Assembly: GCA_019155185.1 (NCBI GenBank)
Contig: CM032795.1
Span: forward strand, 20,315,795-20,379,794
Source of the DNA: Beaufortia kweichowensis
Taxonomy: Eukaryota > Chordata > Actinopteri > Cypriniformes > Gastromyzontidae
Length of the DNA stretch: 64,000 bases
Direction: 5' to 3'
Below, piece after piece: positions 58,646 through 64,000 of the stretch. The position numbers and the translations under genes were made by a program. Every line of letters starts with the position of its first letter. The stretch's first letter is position 1. Below the pieces are notes generated by a model, which searched no databases, had not been told where the DNA came from, and saw only the letters and a list, made by a program, of their open reading frames with translations.

Positions 58646-61463
58646 TTACAGACTGTAAAAACGTCACGTGAAAAGCTGTCCAACAGCTCTGCTGAAACAT
58701 TAAAGCTAATATATTCACATTAGCATGGGAGGACAACTAGGCTACATTTGCATTGGGTAATGTGGATACATTTGTGGATAAGAGTATGCATGTGTGGGTT
58801 ACAGAGAGAGAGAGATCGTTTTTCACCCAAAAATAAGCCACAGAAACCGCAGATAAGAACATAAATTAGCAAACGGCGCTTTGAATAACCCTTAAAAATC
58901 TCTTTGAGGAGCACTTAACACATTTCTACACAAACGCTGTATTTCCGAATCCAAAATTGGATTTGGAGAGCTGAATATCCAGCATGAATGATTCTTACAA
59001 AGAAGATTCTTAGAAGAAGGCAAAAGACCATTTAACAATGAATACCATTTGATTCTGTTTTATTTGTTTTCTTTTCTGAGAAGCAGTCAAACCACAGCTT
59101 CCCTTTTATTGCTACAACACAAACGCTTCAAGTATCACAAATACAATATTTCTCGCTTCTCAGCTACATTACTTGTTCTAATACATAAGCTGAAATTCAA
59201 AAACAAGCTTTTCATGCCCTGTCATCCACTGCTGTGAGGAGGACGAGCTGTAATAATAGCGATGGTTTGGAGTGTAATTTAGAATCACAGCGGTTTGACT
59301 GCAGGTTTACAGCACAAACTTACAGCGCCGAGTGATTAACTTTCAATTGAATTACAGCCGTAATTGCAAAGCACACTGAAGTTTTTCCTAGCAGGCTAAA
59401 GGCTAGACAGCATGAAATGTGTTCGGCTGGGGCGCACGTCTCAATGCTTTCTAAAAGTTTAATTCTACAAACTACAAACTTTTTTCACTTGATGCAAATG
59501 AAAATGGGGTTGCGAGGGGACGACAGACGAGCCATCTGTTTAGTGGGTTGTACTGCTATTGTATATCTTTGTGTTGATCAAAACATCAAACATTTGTCTT
59601 TGAAAGTGCATTAATAATACATGCTTACAAAAGCTTTGCGGTAGACAACTTCAGAAAACATGGGTTGCAAACTTAGTGACAAATCTAGCAACTTTTTGGG
59701 CAAACTTAAGCTTCTCTTAATAGATGATGTGCACAGTTTCAATGGCTCTTGTTCCCTATTTCACAATACAGAAAATATGTCAGACAGAAAATGATTCGTC
59801 TGTATTAAAACATAGTGTTTAAGTATGAGAAAAGCAAAATGCAAATACAACATGATGGTATCATGAATATGATACTTAGCGTATGACGTAATCTAATGAC
59901 ATTTACCAACTTTTCACGAAGACGTTAGTTACTTTCCATTTAAACCAGTTGGCAACACTACTGGCATGAGTTGCAAAAATAACAATCTAAGATGTTAAGA
60001 CAGTATCAGCATGCAGAACTGAACAAACTGCGCATCGATTCATCACTGCCGCATTTTCATTTGTGCCCTCGTACAGTTTAAAGTGATGCATGGACTTACA
60101 AACTAATGCTATGTTTAAATGAAAAGAAGTAATGAAACATTTTGACGCTTATGAGAGCACGTTAATCATGCCCGCTTCAAACTCAGCCACACTACTCATG
60201 CCACCGATAGGCCCCGATGAAACGCTGCTTTAATTAAAACCACTCATGTGTTTAAAATAAATGTCGGCTTGTGTCCCTCGTGGAATCACAGACACCGCTG
60301 GGAGGTAATGCCAATTACAGTCAATATTTCTAATTTTCACTAAGCTGTAGCGGCAGAGTAGATTTCTCTATGCTTCCCAATAGAGTTTTGGTAAAATGAA
60401 ATTCACATAAAAACACATTTAAAAAAGTACATAAAAATTCTGCAATGTTAAGCTTATAATAATGATTCAACCTGTCAGGTATGATTTTGAGAAAAATGTT
60501 AGTTTGATGTCATTTGACTTTAACCAACCCCTGAATACAACTAAAGATTTATCAAGTATTAATAAAAAGCCACTGATAATAATGATTGAGAAATAGCCCA
60601 ACAGGCAGGAAAGTGCAAAACACACCGTGTTATTTAAAGACGCTGAATCAGGGCTGACGGTATGATCCCCGTTGACTCTGTGATGGTCTAATTAGGCCTC
60701 CGTACACGATGAGAAGATGCTCATAACTGCACACTTATGCATATTCTCCAGCCTCAGGAGTCTCTGTGGAGGATGTACTGTGAAGACATGGAGAATGTAG
60801 GTGAATTATACAATCGTTTGCTTTTCATGTGTTTATTCAATATTAACGGCTGGACTCTTTATTCATTTTCCCAATGGATATGGCACGGTTAATAAAACAA
60901 GAGACCAGACAGGAGAAAGAGAGAGAGACCGAGTGTGATGATTCTGTGAATCGTGAAAGTCTTACGGATGGCTCTTGTACAGAATCCAGGTCAAAACAGT
61001 TCTCCGGCTGGCACGGGGAAAAGTGGGCCAAACTCAAACTTCCCCTGCTTTTATCCTGTGAGAAAGCGCTATGACACGCTCTCCTTCAGAAAACATCATC
61101 ACTAATCATACCGAGAGCAGAGATTTAAGAGAAATAAACAGGAAGAGACGTTAATGAGGGAAGGAAAGGAAGGGATATATGATTAAATGATGAAACTGCC
61201 GAGTGAAAAACTGATAAAAGAAGAAGGAAAGACAAGACTTTTAAACTTGGATTGACAATACTAAAGGTTTAAAATACGTAGAGAAACAGAGGGACTAGTG
61301 AGTTGCTAGGGTGTTTTGGGTGGTTTTGCTAGTTGGTTGCTTACTAGACAGACATATACAGAAACATACATAGACAGAGAGATGATAAATGTAACATAAA
61401 AGCTACATGAGAAGTTACACTTTAAAGATTTGGTCTTTAAAAAAAACAACTCAACTTGGTAGA
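58641..61463. other. intergenic, no gene seen
   Basis: Complex islands at about 59220-59420 (tttcaattgaattacagccg) and 60170-60350 look like possible conserved non-coding DNA. A short gttgctagggtgttttgggt repeat piece lies near 61303. No gene. Confidence 0.45.
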
Positions 61464-61985
61464 AGGGTGTCACAATATACCGGTATTGACAACAACCATT
61501 ATATAAATAACCATTATTATTGCTATTGTTTTAATACTACACATATGAAATAATAATTCACATATGATGTAAATAATTCAGTGCCAGTACCCTTTAACAT
61601 TTTGCCTTAAGAGCCACAACTCCACTCCTACACTTGTAGAGAAAAACAAAATAAACTAAATAAAAAATGAATTTGAATGACCATAAATATGCATAAATAT
61701 ATATTTCAGACCATGAATGCATAAATAATAAAATAAATATGAATATAAAATAAATAATAAAATAATCGTAATTTTTTAAAATTATTATTATTATTATTAA
61801 TGATGAAGTAAAAATGCTTTAAAAAATATACAGTACGTGTATAAAGTATAATAAAAGTATAAGTTAATATAGAATATTTGGAGGGACTTTTGCACAGCAG
61901 TGTAAATTATGATAATATGGTTATCATGAATTCTTTTAACCATAATAATCATGTAGTGAAAATCTGATGTTCTGACAGCCCTAGT
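61464..61985. mobile_element. MITE-like element with GGGCTGTCACAATA ends (copy 2, inverted)
   Basis: The left end gggtgtcacaatataccggt matches the reverse complement of the right end of copy 1 (15936-16280). The right end gttctgacagccctag matches the reverse complement of its left end. The A+T-rich interior contains atta repeats (61783-61800). Confidence 0.7.
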
Positions 61986-64000
61986 TGGTAGAATAACAGT
62001 ATGTTGCAAACTGCAAATGTAATGACACCACAACATGACGTGAAGTCATGATTAACACAGACAACAGTGGGAGAAAGACACAACACAAGGGACAAAAAGA
62101 AGGCAATGTGACAGAACCGCAGGTTAGCTGAGGAAGAGAGGATGAGAGAAAGACAACACAGAGAGAGAGAGAGAGAGAAGCTTTTGAAGACGACAGCAGA
62201 AAAAAGCAACAGAGCATCTAGTTTCTCTAAAAATAGCGAGGTGAAAATACTGACAGGTGGTGACATCGTGAGCCCAGTGCATTGATGAGACAAGCACATA
62301 TGTGATGGCAAAAGCACTATGTTGAGGAGGTTATGAAAGAGAGAGAGGGTTGTTTTTCCCTGCGCAGATTAATCGTCTGCACTGTTATCCATTTATCTGG
62401 CAGTGATTTTGGAATATGGAGCGAGTGAAATCTGAAAGCCAAAACAAAGAACAGGAAATCAAAGATGTGGATTTCAACGTGTCACTTTGGGAGAGAAAAC
62501 AACACTGCATTAAGGATAGATACAGGAAGTAATGACAGTTTCTTACACTGAACTGTTGAAGTGAGTCGTTCGGTTGTGAATCTGTTCAGACTTATCTGCC
62601 AGAAAAAACATTACGACTACTGCGATGCCTGCGGTACAACAACAATTCCCAAACTATGTAATCTCCTTCTTAGCCTACAACAATGTAACAGAAGGTTGCA
62701 CATGATGAGAAATATTCCAGAAGGGACAAACTTTTCTCCAGTTACAGAATGTGTTGGGAAAGACTGTAAATGTTAATATCCAGCTGACCTTTACTGTGAT
62801 CCATTCCATGAGGTTGTGGTTTGTCTTGCTACTGTAAAAATCAGGATTGTGTGGGTTATTTGTAAGATGTCCCCCAGAGATCATTCTAACAATTTATGGT
62901 TAATTTTAATGAATAAAACACACATTATAATAAGAACAGTGCTACTGCATATAACAAAATGCTTCCAAAACCAATTACAGTATAGATAATACATTTATCT
63001 CATATTCACACTAATATTGAAGTGTTTTCACTAATACAGTAATAGCAGGGTCAGGCACATAAAAACACAACAACTGAGACTGTAAAAGCAAGCAAACTAC
63101 AATATAATAATATTCTCAAGATGGGTTGGGTTAGGAGAGGCTTTGGACAAAAGTTGCCTTGGATAAAAGTGTCTGCTAACTGATTAAATGTAAATATAAA
63201 ACAATAACCTACAAAAGTATTGATCCTTATGGTTGTAAAAAAAATTACAATAATAGAAGATACAATTAGCAAAAACAAAATTGTAATGTCTACACAAAAG
63301 TCTTGTGTAACCAGATCCTCAGACTGACGGCTGTCTCTTTTTCTCTAAGGAAACATGTCTGAGCTACAATGTCGATCAGACATCAGGCTGACAGTCGATG
63401 TCTGGAGCGTGAGGCGCACAATATTATAAACAGATTTTTAAAGTCATAGTCGGAGTGGTTCAATCAACTTTTTTATGCTCATAAACATCTGAACAAAACA
63501 GATTTGTTGCTTTACATGTCAGTCACATGACCTCTTGGGAATTCCTTGTCCAGTTAGTGTTAACTCGTGCATGGAGTCAATCTTCAGCTGTCAGTCTTAT
63601 TATTTATTATATTTACATAACCTGTAAAAGAAAACACAGTGTCAACAGTAGACACTACACTACAGCTAACAGTCCTGAACGGCTCATTGCACACAGACCA
63701 TTCACAGGCCATTTACCGCTTACAAGCAGGTGTATTGGCTTGTGCACAATGTCTGAGCGTCACAACGTGCAGGTTTCGTTTCAGGTTCATGTGAGCAGGC
63801 TGCTACAATAAGTGTCTCTTCCTGTCTAAGGTTATATAGATCTAATCTGACATCATGCAAACTGTTGTATTGTGTAGCCTAAGTCAGATGTTGTTTTTAC
63901 TTAACGATGAACATGATCGTGCCAAGGAAATGATTCAAAGATAAAAGCGATTAAAATAAGGTGCTATTGAGTCTATTAGCAGATAACACAAATTTACAGC
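61986..64000. other. intergenic, no gene seen
   Basis: Includes a short (GA)n at 62160-62178 and a retroposon tail at 63153-63195. No coding frame is supportable. Confidence 0.5.
63153..63195 (+). mobile_element. retroposon 3'-tail fragment
   Basis: It reads agttgccttggataaaagtg then tctgctaactgattaaatgt, close to the TTGGATAAAAGCGTCTGCTAAATG tail typical of fish SINEs and LINEs. Confidence 0.6.

Overview
The window looks like nuclear DNA of a ray-finned fish, most likely a cyprinid or close relative. Three things point there. The one gene I can recognise is a vertebrate calcium-binding protein split by GT-AG introns. The background is A+T-rich and full of long di-, tetra- and pentanucleotide microsatellites. 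The interspersed repeats (tRNA-derived SINE pieces, short inverted-repeat elements with GCTGGGTT or GGGCTGTCACAATA ends, a CCAATCAGAATCAAGTATT element) are of kinds I associate with cyprinid genomes. Repeat family names are from memory and were not searched.

The only gene I can support is cabp7 (calcium-binding protein 7, calneuron-2), on the minus strand with five coding exons: 35752-35645, 24300-24157, 23412-23300, 22232-22082 and 21013-20883. Together they spell a 215-residue protein with two canonical EF-hands and a C-terminal membrane anchor, except that exon 1 is one base short. The reading frame that starts at the family-typical ATG does not join the frame of the rest of exon 1 unless a base is added in a four-base G run. 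Exons 2-5 are intact. The 3' exon begins at a tandem NAGNAG acceptor. No AATAAA occurs on the minus strand after the stop until 17484-17479, which suggests a 3' UTR of about 3.4 kb. That UTR holds a 156-bp perfect (TA)n run and a short inverted-repeat element. A CpG-dense block at about 35.88-36.77 kb, just upstream of exon 1, is the likely promoter region.

Layout: 1-16.9 kb, intergenic DNA with microsatellites and small repeats; 16.9-17.4 kb, a CT-rich minisatellite; 17.45-20.88 kb, predicted cabp7 3' UTR; 20.88-35.75 kb, cabp7 exons and introns, with intron 1 (11.3 kb) holding a 550-bp GA tract, a SINE and two unexplained open blocks; 35.9-36.8 kb, CpG-rich promoter-like DNA; 36.8-64 kb, about 27 kb with no recognisable gene, holding many simple repeats, a TACAGTA-type array and a clustered three-copy repeat.

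Nearly all other long open frames in the window are translations of microsatellites or chance frames, many opening at non-ATG codons. I found no operon-like system, CRISPR, viral or toxin gene, and nothing that is clearly a new biological system. The most checkable observations are the exon 1 frameshift, the NAGNAG acceptor, a perfect 17-bp hairpin at 10.4 kb, and two open blocks with splice-like borders inside intron 1.
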